From contig NC_052354.1 of assembly GCF_009727055.1 (NCBI RefSeq), forward strand, positions 39,441,216 to 39,505,215: a stretch of 64,000 bases of DNA, read 5' to 3'. The position numbers and the translations under genes are program-made. Below, in pieces: positions 8,972 to 19,278 of the stretch (positions are counted from its first letter, which is position 1; each line of letters begins with the position of its first letter). The notes under the pieces were generated by a model that was not told the DNA's origin, searched no databases, and saw only the letters and a program-made list of their open reading frames with translations. This DNA comes from Benincasa hispida (Eukaryota > Streptophyta > Magnoliopsida > Cucurbitales > Cucurbitaceae).

Positions 8972-11069
8972 TGCTTTAATTATGCTCAATTACTTTTGGT
9001 GGGTGTTTTTTTCCTTTCTATTCAAAGGTTGAATGAAATATGGACTAAAGTGGATTTATTATGATTTTGGCATTGTTTTTCTTTAAATTTCTTGTGGAAA
9101 TTTGTAATTGCTCACATGTTTATGAGCATTAATGTGTGAAAAAGGGTCTGTAAATTTGTTGGAATTATTAGAGTTGAAATTAGGTTGTAATTTCTTGATT
9201 CTGAGAGAGAGGACAACAACAAAATTGAAGAAATTGTGATCACAGACCCGAATTTTGCTCCTAGACCCGAGAGAAGGCTCCTTCCGACCCGCCAGCCCGA
9301 GCGCTCCGACCCGGTACGGAGTAGCCCCACACGTGCGCCTCGCTTCGCATGCTTGCCCTGCTTGGATTCGACTGCGCACCCGCTGCTCCACTTTGCGTGA
9401 CCCACGCACCCGTGCGCCCGCTCCGCTTGCTCGTGACCTGTGCGTTCCGTCGACCGGACCCGCCCTGCGCCTCAATTGACTATGCCAGCGGGTGTTGACC
9501 AGCCGGTTCAGATGGTCTGGACTGGTCTGTTTGACCTGGTGGAGCCGGTTTGACTGGTTGAACTTGGTTTTTGGAGTTTTTGGGCCGGTTCGTGTGGTTT
9601 CTGAGCGGTTTCAGATGGTTCAAAGTGTTTGAAGCTGGTTCCGGGAAGCTGGTTGCTGATTTATGTAATAAATTAATTATTTGTTTGTTTTTAATGCCAA
9701 AATCGGTCCATTTAGTGTGTTATTTACCTATTATGCATGTGATGTATAATGTTGTTTGATTATGTGTGCATATAGTATGCCATATAGTTTTAAAACCTCA
9801 CCATAGGAAAAGCATGTGGCATGCATTTGTTATATCTTATAAGTGTTATAAAATATATCCTATGCATGCTTAGTTTTAATATAAGTGTTATATTAAAGCA
9901 TATTTGATTGAAGGAAGCATGTTATAGATGAATGCACTAGGGTTATAATTGTTATAAAATAACCCAGACTTCTAAAATCTATAATAAAGATAAGATGCAT
10001 GCTCACTTAGCGTTAACCATCGAGCAATCCCATTTTTCATAGAAAAATAGGTCGATATCTTGTAAAACCGAAGTTACAAGAAAACTCACTTAACAAGATC
10101 TTGGCAAAAAGTCAGATAAGATGACTAAGGTTAAAGGTTTTTAAGTTGATAGTTCACGGAACACCTACTACCTGGAGATTGAGCTGGCGTCTAAGTTAGG
10201 TTAAATCGGTTTTATGAGCATGCGTGAGTGGTATGAGGTAATAAAATTTGTTTATCACCTAGACATCGTAGGTTAAAAATCCAGTATAAAAGTTATACTC
10301 GAATGAATCACCTAAACTTAGGATATGTTTAGTTAGCCGAAATGTATCGCTAAGCATTTTATACCCTAACTGTCTAGAACACTTCAGCTGGAGAGAAGTA
10401 ATTTACTTTTAGCTCTAGCGTCCCTAAGAGTTCACACCGTGAGATTCATGCTTGACTTTGGGCCGCATTGGGAGTGGACTCCATTCGGAGAGTATTTGTA
10501 TGAGTCAATACCAAGGTGAATAGGGGAAGTTGTTCATAGTAAGTGAGAGAAGAAAGTGTGTCAACACATCCTATAGTTTCTTCCATTAGGTCACACCGTG
10601 AGATTCCTATAATGTGCTTGCATTTCTGCCCTAGAGTGACCTTACCAATCGGAGGGCTGTATTATAAGATTTAGAACTCTGCAAACTCTAGAAATTGATA
10701 GGGTCTTTCAGGTCCGTTTTCATTCTTGTCTTTCCAACTTTGAGAGCATAATGATTTCGAACTTTGAGGTCTGAAAATGGAGGGTCACACTTACGAGAAT
10801 TACTAAGTGTTAGTAAATTCTTGACCAAAGTAACGATAACTAAGTTACTATAGGAATAAGAGTTATTCTAGTGATAGTATCTAGTCAAGATAGTCTTGGT
10901 TCAACGGAGGAATAGTCGATCACCCCTCGGTGTAGGTTATTCTAAACCCTTGAAATATCATTGCAAAATATAATAATGAAGGGTACATTATTAGTTTTTT
11001 TTTACTAAACTTGATTGGATTTAAAAGATTAATGTTTTTTACTAAAAAGGATATGTTTTTCTTTTCAGC
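8972..11069 (+). other. Copia-1 leader
   Basis: Untranslated leader of ~2.1 kb between primer site and gag. It shares blocks with the leaders of Copia-2, -3 and -4 ('ctaagcatgc'-type AT-rich blocks, 'cacaccgtgagatt', 'caataccaaggtgaat'). It holds one GC-rich island (9245-9480) in otherwise AT-rich sequence. No real gene is seen; frames over the island are short and unlike any family I know. Confidence 0.7.
9245..9480. other. GC-rich island in the Copia-1 leader
   Basis: About 235 bp rich in G, C and CpG ('gacccgccagcccgagcgctccgacc') in sharp contrast to AT-rich surroundings, followed by repeats of 'ccggttyga/gactggt' to about 9620. The Copia-4 leader has a shorter 'gttcgaaccggttgactcg' at the comparable place (47380-47400). 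It could be a captured fragment or a structured leader element. Confidence 0.5.
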
Positions 11070-11621
11070 ATGACTAGCTCTTTAGATCAACTCTTAGCTT
11101 CCGAGAAACTAAACGGCGATAATTACTCAACATGGAAAACAAATGTGAATTCAACACTAGTAATAGATGACCTGAGATTTGTCTTAACTGAGGAATGTCC
11201 CCAGGCCCCTGCCTCGAAAGAAGCACAAGGTAAATATGATTTACTAGTTGCTGAAACATGTTTAGTGGAGTATGATACCTCAACTTGGATATTGGATTCA
11301 AGAGCCACTAATCATATTTGCTTCTCTTTTGAGGAAACTAGTTCCTGGAAAAAGCTTGAAGAAGGCGAGATCACCCTCAAGGTTGGAACAGGAGAGGTTG
11401 TCTCGGTCGAAGCAGTGGGAGACTTGAAGTTGTTTTTCAACGATAGATATATCATACTTAAAGATATTTTGTATGCTCCTAAAATGAGACGGAATTTAAT
11501 ATCTATCACATGTATATTGGAACAAATATATAAAATATCTTTGAAGTTAATGAAGCGTTCATTTTCAAAAAAGGTATTCAAATTTGTTCTACTATACTTG
11601 AAAACAACTTATATAAGTTAA
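11070..11621 (+). pseudogene. gag-pro: Copia-1 gag-protease (internally deleted)
   Basis: Starts MTSSLDQLLASEKLNGDNYSTW, the normal Copia gag N-terminus. After ~50 residues it jumps straight into sequence just before the protease (KYDLLVAETCLVEYDTSTWILD). The rest of gag and the zinc knuckle are deleted in frame. The protease motif DSGATNH reads DSRATNH (11295-11315): the Gly of the active-site loop is replaced. The protein would have formed the particle shell and cleaved the polyprotein; this copy cannot. The frame ends at 11619-11621 by a shift. Confidence 0.85.
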
Positions 11622-11656
11622 GACAAACTAAAGCAAAATTTGTCTTAAATACTGAG

Positions 11657-12587
11657 ATGTTTAGAACAGCCGAAACTCAGAATAAAAGACAAAAAATTTC
11701 TTCTAATGCCTATCTATGGCACTTAAGACTTGGCCACATAAATCTCAAAAGGATTGAGAGATTGGTTAAGAATGGGCTCCTAAATAAATTAGAAAACAAT
11801 TTTTTACCACCATGTGAGTCTTGTCTTGAGGGAAAAATGACTAAGAGATCTTTTTAAGGTCTCAGAGCCATAATACCCTTAGAGCTCGTACATTTGAACC
11901 TCTGTGGACCAATGAATGTCAAAGCTCGAGGTGGGTATGAATATTTCATCAGTTTTATTGATGATTATTTAAGGTATGGTCATATTTACCTAATGCATCA
12001 CAAGTCTGATTCTTTTGAAAAGTTCAAAGAATATAAGGCTGAGGTTGAAAACCAGTTAGGTAAAACAATTAAGACACTACGATCAGATCAAGGTGGGGAG
12101 ACATGGACTTAAGATTCTAGGACTATATGATAGAACATGAAATCAAGTCACAACTCTCTGTACCTAATATGTCTCAGCAGAACGGTGTATCTGAAAGAAG
12201 AAATAAAACCTTGCTGGACATGGTTCGCTCAATGATGAGCTTTGCTAAGTTACCTGATTTCTTTTGGGGACATGCATTAGAGATTGCTGTCTATATTTTG
12301 AATAACGTTCCATCTAAAAGTGTTTCAGAAACACCTTATGAGCTTTAGAAAGGGCGTAAAAGTAGTTTACGTCACTTTAGAATTTGGGGATGCCCGACAC
12401 ACGTGTTGGTGCAAAATCCTAAAAATTGGAACGTTGTTCAAAACTATGACTATTTGTAGGTTTTCCAAAAGAAATAAAAGGTGGTCTATTTTACGATTCT
12501 CAAGAGAATAAGGTATTTGTATCGAAAAATGCCACATTCTTAGACGAAGACCACATAAGAAGTCATTAACCTCGCAGTAGACTAGTA
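11657..12587 (+). pseudogene. Copia-1 integrase (broken)
   Basis: Contains the pre-integrase His-His-Cys-Cys finger (LWHLRLGHINLKRIERL...CESCLEGKMTK, ~11717-11848), a TAA at 11855, then the core: LNLCGPMNVKARGGYEYF, LRSDQGGE, then [15 protein letters not shown]. The first catalytic Asp (normally DLCGP) is Asn; the second Asp and the Glu remain. TAA near 12110 and a frameshift near 12346 follow; the downstream RIWGCPTHV-like region is out of frame. Without the first Asp the enzyme would be inactive. Confidence 0.85.
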
Positions 12588-13660
12588 TTGAATGAAATGT
12601 CCAAAGACGCTACAGATAGAACTAGTTCATATACTAAAGTAGTAGATAAAACTAGTATATTTGGCCAGTCACATCCTTCTCAAGAGTTGAAAATGCCTCA
12701 ACGTAGTGGAAGGGTTGTTTGTCAGCCTGACCGTTACTTGGGTTTAGCAGAAACACAAGTCTTCATACCTGATGACAACATAGAGGATCCATCGACCTAT
12801 AAACAGACGATAAAAGATGTGGACCGTGATCAGTGGGTTAAAGCCATAGACCTGGAAATGAAGTCTATGTACTTCAATTCTATCTGGGAACTTATAGATC
12901 AACCAAATGATGTAAAACCAATTGGTTGTAAGTGGATCTATAAGAGAAAACGAGACCAAGCCGGTAAAGTACAGACTTTTAAGGCTTGACTTATGGCAAA
13001 GGGTTATACCTAGAGAGAGGGAGTGGACTATGAAGAAACTTTCTCTCCCGTTGCCATGCTTAAGTCGATTATAATACTCTTATCCATTGCCACCTTTTAT
13101 GACTATGAAATTTAGCAGATGGATGTCAAGACATCCTTTCTAAATGGCGATCTTGAGGAGAGTATCTATATGGCTCAACCAGAAGGGTTTATTGCACAGG
13201 GTCAAGAACAAAAGGTTTGTAAGCTTCAGAAATCCATTTATGGGTTGAAACAAGCTTTTAGATCTTGGAATATAAGATTTGATACTGCAATCAAATCTCA
13301 TGGCTTTGTATAGAATGTTGACGAGCCTTGTGTTTACAAGAAGATTGTCAATTCTAATATAGCGTTCTTAGTTTTATATGTTGACAATATTCTACTCATT
13401 GGGAATGAAGTAGGTTACCTAACTGACATCAAGAAATGGCTAGCAAAACAGTTCCAAATGAAAGATTTAGGAAATGCACAGTTTGTTCTTGGGATTCAGA
13501 TTATTCGGAACTGCAAGAACAGAACACTAGCCATGTCTGAAGCAACTTATATAGACAAAATGTTGTCTAGGTATAAGATACAGAATTCCAAAAGAAGTCT
13601 GTTACCTTACAGATATGAAATTCATTTGTCAAAGGATCAATGTCCTAAAACACCTTAAGA
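12588..13660 (+). pseudogene. Copia-1 reverse transcriptase (broken)
   Basis: Blocks in order: DRDQWVKAIDLEMKSMYFN, KPIGCKWIYKRKRDQAGKV, (stop) KGYT-REGVDYEETFSPVAML, QMDVKTSFLNGDLEESIYM, QPEGFIAQGQE, KSIYGLKQAFRSWN, then YVDN at 13377-13388 where active enzymes have YVDD, so the second catalytic Asp is Asn. Stops at 12987, near 13010, 13113 and 13311 interrupt it. The ~13440-13658 part (MKDLGNAQFVLGIQI...YKIQNSKRS) leads to the RNase H connection. Confidence 0.88.
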
Positions 13661-14323
13661 GGTTGAGGATATGAGACGCATCCCTATGCTTCTGCAGTAG
13701 GGAGCTTGATGTATGCAATATTATGTACTAGACCTGACATATGCTATGCAGTAAGGATAGTCAGTAGGTATCAGTCCAATCCTAGATATGATCATTGGAC
13801 TGCCGTTAAGAATATCCTCAAGTATCTTAGGAGAATGAAGAACTACATGCTCGTGTATGGTACTAAGGATTTGATCCTTACTGGATACACTGACTCTAAT
13901 TTTCAAACTGATAAAGATGCAAGAACTACATCGGGATCAGTGTTCATTCTGAATGGAGGAGCAGTAGTACGGAGAAGTGTGAAGCAAAACTGTATTGCAG
14001 ACTCCACAATGGAAGTTTAATACGTAGCTGCTTGTGAAGTAACAAAGGAATCAATATGGTTGAGCAAATTCTTGACAGATTTGAAAGTTATTCCAAATAT
14101 GCATCTGCCTATCACCCTATATTGTGATAATAGTGGTGTAGTTGCAAATTCAAGAAAACCAAGAAGCCACAAGCGCGACAAGCATATTGAGTGCAAATAC
14201 CATCTGATCCGGGAGATTATACATCGTGGAGATGTTGTAGTAACCCAGATATCTTCTGAGCAAAACATAGCTGATCTTTTTATGAAGGCCCTTACAGCTA
14301 AAGTGTTTGAAGGTCACCTATAG
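13661..14323 (+). pseudogene. Copia-1 RNase H (broken)
   Basis: LMYAILCTRPDICYAVRIVSRYQSNP and YLRRMKNYMLVYG precede the RNase H core (LTGYTDSNFQTDKDARTTSGSVF), then STMEV and a TAA at 14018-14020 in place of the usual Glu/Tyr, then LYCDNSGVVANS, KHIECKYHLIRE and ADLFMKALTAKVFEGHL to the natural stop after 14323. The domain degrades template RNA. The catalytic Asp residues of YTDS and YCDN are visible. Confidence 0.85.
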
Positions 14324-14471
14324 AGTCTAGGTCTACGAAGTTTGTAAACTAGGACAAGTGGGAGAACTTTTGGGTATATGCCCTAGTTTATTGTATTCAT
14401 ATGTTTATTGTACTCATATGTTTCTCACCTAAATTCAAACCATTGTGATACTTCATAGGAAGTTTTAGTCC

Positions 14472-14481
14472 AAGTGGGAGT
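14472..14481 (+). promoter_or_regulatory. Copia-1 polypurine tract
   Basis: AAGTGGGAGT immediately before the 3' LTR start (TGCATTTTATG at 14482). It primes plus-strand DNA. The same AAGTGGGAG phrase occurs at 14354-14364 and next to the Copia-4 3' LTR. Confidence 0.7.
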
Positions 14482-15684
14482 TGCATTTTATGTCCTAAAA
14501 CTCATAGTTTGTAAATAATAAACATATTCTGTTTTGTTTTTCAATTAAAAGTTGTTATTTAAATTGTAATATTGAATCCAATAAACTAAGGTCCTGAGGC
14601 TATTTAATGTAGTTTGAACTTTATGTAGTGACATAAATATGGATCAAGTTCAAATATATAGCCAAAATGGTCTATAGTATATGAATAAGGTTGGACGCCT
14701 TATTATGGGGACACTATGGATGCGGCCCACTTTGTAGTTAGTACAAACGATGTGATCTTGAATCGTTCATATAAAGATATATAAGTAGGGGCATCCTATG
14801 CAATGAGTTTGCATAAGACTGAACCATGAAATAGTCACTTTTTACATTCTGAATGCCGTTTTATCTATAAAACTGACTATTTCGTTAATTGATGACCTAG
14901 GTAATTTAATCTTAATCCTGAGCTAACTATGAACTCTTGTTCACTCGGAATTATCCTTAGATCTGCATAGGTGAGGGCAGCTCATCATCGCTGGCCCAAT
15001 AAGTCTCCCATTTCAGGGGTAAGATCAGGTGGATAGCTGGGAACATAGGGTGCAAGACGAAATTCACTCCTACCCATTATAGGGATAGTAGATAGGTTGT
15101 TCCCTTTAGTACTGAATCCAGGTCTTGAACAAGGGGCCTCACCCTCTCCTTGGCCCGAGAGGGGTTCGGTTTATAGGTTGGATCTTAAACCAATTGTTCA
15201 TTAGAGGATCAGTGGAACTTAAAGAATAAGATGTAGTCTTGGGGGTTAAACGGTTTTTATGACCCAGCCGTGATTACGAATAACCTGTGAAGGATTAGCT
15301 TACTAATCATGGTTATATCAAATGGACACAAATATATCTATAGTGAGGGGAGTGCAACTACGGGACTATAGTGGAATGACCCGTTAGTTAACGAATATTG
15401 ATTAGCTCTGTCTAAAAGAGTTTTAGCCAGCTAATCTCGGATCATTGGAACCCATGATCTATAGGTCCATTAGGTTTCCCTACTAGCTCATATGGAATAC
15501 ACTTAGAACAGTATGATAGAATAATTCGAATTGTTCGAATTAGGTGAAGAAAGAGAAACCGACAAGTATATGTGATATAGTAGTCTGGTTTTCAGTTTAG
15601 AAATATAGCTTTAATATTTAAATGTGATTTAAATATCAAGAATATGAATACGTTCATATTCGGAAGCTCGAAAATAATGGAAAT

Positions 15685-15905
15685 GGTCAAAGATGTAAAA
15701 AGTCAAAGAGTTGACTTTTGACTTTGAAAAGTCAAACTTTGATCGACTTTATATTCAAATGTGATTTGAATTTTGAGAAAACGAATGCGGATTCATGCTC
15801 GGGAGTCAAAATTAGTCAACACGAAAAAAAATCATAAAAAGTCAAAATGTTGAGTTTTTGGTCAAAGTTTGACTTTGACAAAATGACTTTTTTTTCCCTT
15901 TGACT
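15685..15905 (+). promoter_or_regulatory. Cluster of W-box hexamers (WRKY-type sites) in LTR
   Basis: I count 12 TTGAC/GTCAA cores in ~220 bp (15686, 15702, 15711, 15718, 15731, 15805, 15815, 15841, 15861, 15869, 15875, 15900); 11 have the full TTGACY hexamer. Chance would give very few. They lie ~170-390 bp upstream of the TATA box, in U3. WRKY factors of the plant defence response bind this hexamer, so stress-responsive transcription is a reasonable inference, not shown. Confidence 0.65.
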
Positions 15906-16072
15906 AAAGTTAGTGGGAAAATCCAAACTTTTGTTGGATAATTCCACTAATAAAATAGTGGGCTAGGTGTTGGCTTATAGTGGAGACATTAATCCCACTT
16001 AGATAGTGGATTCTAGTTGTTTGGTTTTTATGGATTTGTTTCATGCAAATGTTGCATGATTTTTTTTTTTTC

Positions 16073-16080
16073 TATAAAAT
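16073..16080 (+). promoter_or_regulatory. TATA box of Copia-1 LTR
   Basis: TATAAAAT after a T-run and downstream of the W-box cluster, in the place expected at the U3/R boundary. Transcription would start ~30 bp further on, near 16105-16110. Confidence 0.55.
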
Positions 16081-16459
16081 GGGCTTTCAATTATAGATGA
16101 AAGACTTTGGCCTTTTTTCCAAAATTGTTTTCAAAATTGGGCTGGAAAAATAAAAAATCCAAACCCAAATTCATTCTTATTTTTTCCATCTGTTTTCTCT
16201 CTCTCGGTTTTCTTCATCCATCAGATCCCACAACCTGGTTCTGAGTGTAGAGGATAGTAGGTCAACTTTAGTGGTGGTCCGGAAGAGTTCGGGTCAATAT
16301 TCAGCGAGAAAAAGCGTTTTTCGGGAGTTACAAAGGTTGTATTCCATCCCTTTTATTTACTGTTTTTTCCTTCATTTTGCATGCTAATTTCCTTTTGAAT
16401 AGAAGCAATTAGAGAGTCATTAGATCCTTATTCCACTACGTATGTCTCGTGTTCCATCA

Positions 16460-17185
16460 CGAGAGGTGTGCGTTGCATCAGTATAGTGAGTTAATCCTCT
16501 TTGCTTAGTGTGAGGCTATAGCAACGTTTGTCTATGAGCTGTCACAATGCTTGTCTATGAGCTGATTAGCCGTGACTTATTGCCCGGGAGGGTAAGTAGT
16601 GGAACTCACTAAGAAAAGTAAGCAATGTTCCTAGAGATAGGAATATTCTTATGCTCAACACAACCATGCGTTATAGAGATATAAGCCTGTGGCTGACCAC
16701 CGAGAGGTGTGCAACAAATTAGTGTGGTGAGCTGGGATTATCCTTGCGACCAAGCTTAATGATATGGTGAATTTATCCCCTCGATTCTATTTATTTTGCC
16801 ATGCATCTTATTATGTGTTAACAGTTGCCGCATCTCTACCAATTCTCATAGTCATACTTCCATTGCTCAATCTGTTTAGTTAGGAGTAGGAGTAGCGCAT
16901 AGTCTTTTAACTTCTTTTTTTTCTTTTATTCATCACCTCAAACGCATTGCTTCGCAACATTTAGTTACAAGTCCCTGAGTTCGACCTCGGATCATCCTAA
17001 GAAACTTGCATTCTCATTATACTTGGCGAGAAAGCAAGAAAACTTATGGCAGGAATGCATGGTCATCGCATATATTCTTAAACACATATTGCATATTTCT
17101 TAGTCCAACGCATGACCATCAATGCATGGAGATCAATGTATATCATAAGATGCACACATATTTACTTTTCCTTTTCCATGCATCA
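16460..17185 (+). repeat. 3' part of a Gypsy LTR
   Basis: It resembles the inverted LTRs at 32145-34147 and 59079-60771 (phrases 'gagaggtgtgc', 'gtccctgagttcgacctcgg', 'cttgcattctcattatacttggcgagaaagc'). It ends CATCA at 17185, followed by a primer-binding site, so it is a 5' LTR end of a plus-strand element. Its 5' half was displaced by Copia-1. The 71-codon frames over it are not genes. Confidence 0.7.
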
Positions 17186-17191
17186 AGTTTT

Positions 17192-17210
17192 TGGTGCTGT
17201 TGCAAGGGAC
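17192..17210 (+). promoter_or_regulatory. Gypsy primer-binding site (tRNA-Asp type)
   Basis: TGGTGCTGTTGCAAGGGAC, close to TGGCGCCGTTGCCGGGGA, the tRNA-Asp-complementary site typical of Athila/Tat elements. Seven bases separate it from the LTR end. Confidence 0.65.
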
Positions 17211-17690
17211 TTGGTAGCTAATAGTTTGTTAAGTTTTGTGTTTTCGCTGGAACCCTTTTAGTCTTGGGCATATTGTAGCTTGTACGACCAAGTTGTAAAC
17301 AATATTTGAGTGAAGGCGATGCGCCGAAAATCAATATTGACCCCGAGATAGAAAGGCTATCTGTCGCATGAGCTGGAAGTAGTCTTAGGTGCGTGTGAAC
17401 CAACATGCGACCAACAATTGCTGGAAGCTCCAATGGTAAGGATGAGTCTCTTGACCTAAGCAGTTGAGATCAATCTCCTGCATGGAAGATGCCTTGTGGT
17501 GGTTTCACTCCAATTTCTCTAGGGACGTCTTCTAACCTATCTTTACTTTGCTTTCCTAGTTTAGTTTATTTATTTAATTATTGTCATTTTGGATTTGCGG
17601 CTGCTTTCTAGGATGTGGTGTGCGCTCTCTCCTTGTGGGTGCGATAATTATCCCCCTCGGAGCGTGGTTTCAACAGAAGAGTCCTCTCCA
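17211..17690 (+). other. Gypsy leader remnant
   Basis: Non-coding leader downstream of the primer site. It ends where inverted Copia-2 integrase begins (~17690). No gene seen; the element body is gone. Confidence 0.5.
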
Positions 17691-18069
17691 TCATTCAACG
17701 CATTATGCTTCTCCTTTCTGATACACCATTCTGCTGAGGTGTACCTAGGGCTGAGAGTTGGGATGTGATTCCATGTTCTATCACATAGTTATGGAATTCT
17801 AATTTCATATACTCTCTACCACGATTAGATCGTAGTGTTTTTATCTTTTTACCTAACAAGTTTTCAACTTCAGTCTTATACTCCTTGAACTTTTCAGAAG
17901 TGTCAGACTTATGTTGCATTAGGTATAAATACCCGTATCTAGAATAATCATCTATGAAAGAAATGAAATGTTCATACCCACCTCATGCTCTTACACTTAA
18001 CGGACCACAGAAGTCTGAATGTATAAGCTCTAAGGTTTCCTTGGCTCTATAACCTTTTCCAGTAAAAGG
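17691..18069 (-). pseudogene. Copia-2 integrase core (truncated)
   Basis: Continues from the finger at 18070 after a stop. Residues [64 protein letters not shown] are visible. The second catalytic Asp (normally SDRGGE) is Asn (SNRGRE); the Glu of GVSERR is present. The frame is cut off at ~17691, where Gypsy leader begins. Confidence 0.85.
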
Positions 18070-18780
18070 TCATTTGGTCATTTTGCCTTCAAGGCAAGAT
18101 TCACATATTGGTAAATATTTTTCTTCTAAACCATGTAGAAGTCCACATTTCACCAACTTCTCAATCCTATTGAGATTGATGTGACCTAACCTTAGATGCC
18201 AAAGATGGGCATTTTCTTTAGGAGAAACTCTTTGTCTTTTTACAATTGTTGCTGTTTTGAACGTTTCAGTATTAAGCAAGGCTTTTATGACTAGCGACCT
18301 TAGTACATACAAGTTATTTTCCATTGAACCAAAACCAATCTCCATACCATTTTTAAAAATAAACACTTTATTGTCAAAAAAGAAGATGTAATAACTTTGT
18401 TCAATCAAACAAGAAACTAAAATTAAGTTCCTCTTGATATGAGGAACTACATAAATGTTATCCAGTAACAAATACCATTTCTTGTCTAAAAATAACTTAA
18501 GCCTGCCTACAGCAATAGCTGAAACGACCTCACTAGTATCGACTCTAAGAGTCAACTCTCCAGCTTCCAACTGTTTCCAAGAACTAAATCCTTGATGGGA
18601 AGAACATACATGGTTAGTGGCACTTGAATCAAGTATCCAGGCAGAATCATCATGTTCTACCAAGCACGTCTCCAAGACAAACAAATCACATTTATCATCT
18701 TTAGATTTCTTCCTTTTTTGGAGAGTAGTGGGATCAGTATTAGAACCTATATAAACTCCAAGTTCCATTTCAGAGAACAA
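18070..18780 (-). pseudogene. Copia-2 protease and integrase zinc finger
   Basis: An open 236-codon stretch. DSAWILDSSATNHVCSS is the protease site, with Ser replacing the Gly of DSGATNH. VVPHIKRNLILVSCLI is the conserved strand region after it. LWHLRLGHINLNRIEKL...CESCLEGKMTK is the His-His-Cys-Cys finger at the C-terminal end. It is separated from gag by a stop/shift near 18781. Probably inactive. Confidence 0.85.
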
Positions 18781-18783
18781 TTC

Positions 18784-19278
18784 TCATCGATGAACTTCAT
18801 CAGAGTCAGCAAAAATTGCTTTCTCTTTTAGTCCCTTGACATTCAAGAAAGACTGGAGATTATCTTGGGAACTGACACCACTGATTTCTTTGTCATCAAT
18901 CTCTTTTTGCTTCAAAAATGAGAACTTACGTTCAAACAATTCTTGCAACAAGTCCATGATCTCATGTGCAATGACCATGTTCTCAACCCTTTTGGCCAAT
19001 GCATTAGGTATGCTTGCCAAAATGTGAAGTCGGGCCTTAGAATTAGCCTTCATCCACACCCCATATGCATTACGAACATTTCGCGGTGCATCAAGGTTCG
19101 GGACTTGTGGACACTCCTCAAATATGACAAAAATGAGGTCGTTTACCACGAAATATGTTTTAATAGATGCTTTCCAATGTATGTAATCGATCAAAGAAGA
19201 AATGGCAACTAACAGAATATCAAACATTGACATGTTGCTGAAAAAACAAACATATTGATCTATGTTAGATTTTAACAA
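18784..19278 (-). pseudogene. gag: Copia-2 gag, N-terminal two thirds
   Basis: The likely original start is the Met of MSMFDILLVAISSLIDYIHW inside this frame. It reads on through KTYFVVNDLIFVIFEECPQVPNLDAPRNVRNAYGVWMKAN, LHILASIPNALAKRVENM and LLQELFERKFSF, the alpha-helical Copia gag. The gag zinc knuckle is missing: the reading jumps from FLNVKGLKEKAIFADSDEVHR to pre-protease sequence, implying an internal deletion. Confidence 0.8.

Larger units (their letters stand above)
8651..16459 (+). mobile_element. Copia-1: full-length but 5'-truncated Ty1/Copia element
   Basis: Order: last ~300 bp of the 5' LTR, primer-binding site, ~2.1-kb leader, gag-protease-integrase-RT-RNase H (Copia order), polypurine tract, complete 3' LTR. 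The two LTR ends differ at roughly 25-30 of ~275 positions by eye, mostly transitions, so the insertion is old. Three catalytic sites are mutated. It lies in what is left of a Gypsy LTR on its right (16460 onward). Confidence 0.85.
14482..16459 (+). repeat. Copia-1 3' LTR (complete)
   Basis: 1978 bp from TGCATTTTATG to GTTCCATCA. It contains a W-box-rich segment (15685-15905), a TATA box (16073) and the region homologous to the 5' LTR remnant. The LTR carries promoter and polyadenylation functions. A related but shorter copy lies at 58108-59078. The right flank is Gypsy LTR sequence. Confidence 0.8.

Noticed and set aside
9083..9479. 130-codon and 97-codon minus frames and a 74-codon plus frame
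   Set aside because: Stop codons are scarce simply because this leader island is GC-rich; Arg/Ala-rich low-complexity peptides without homology.
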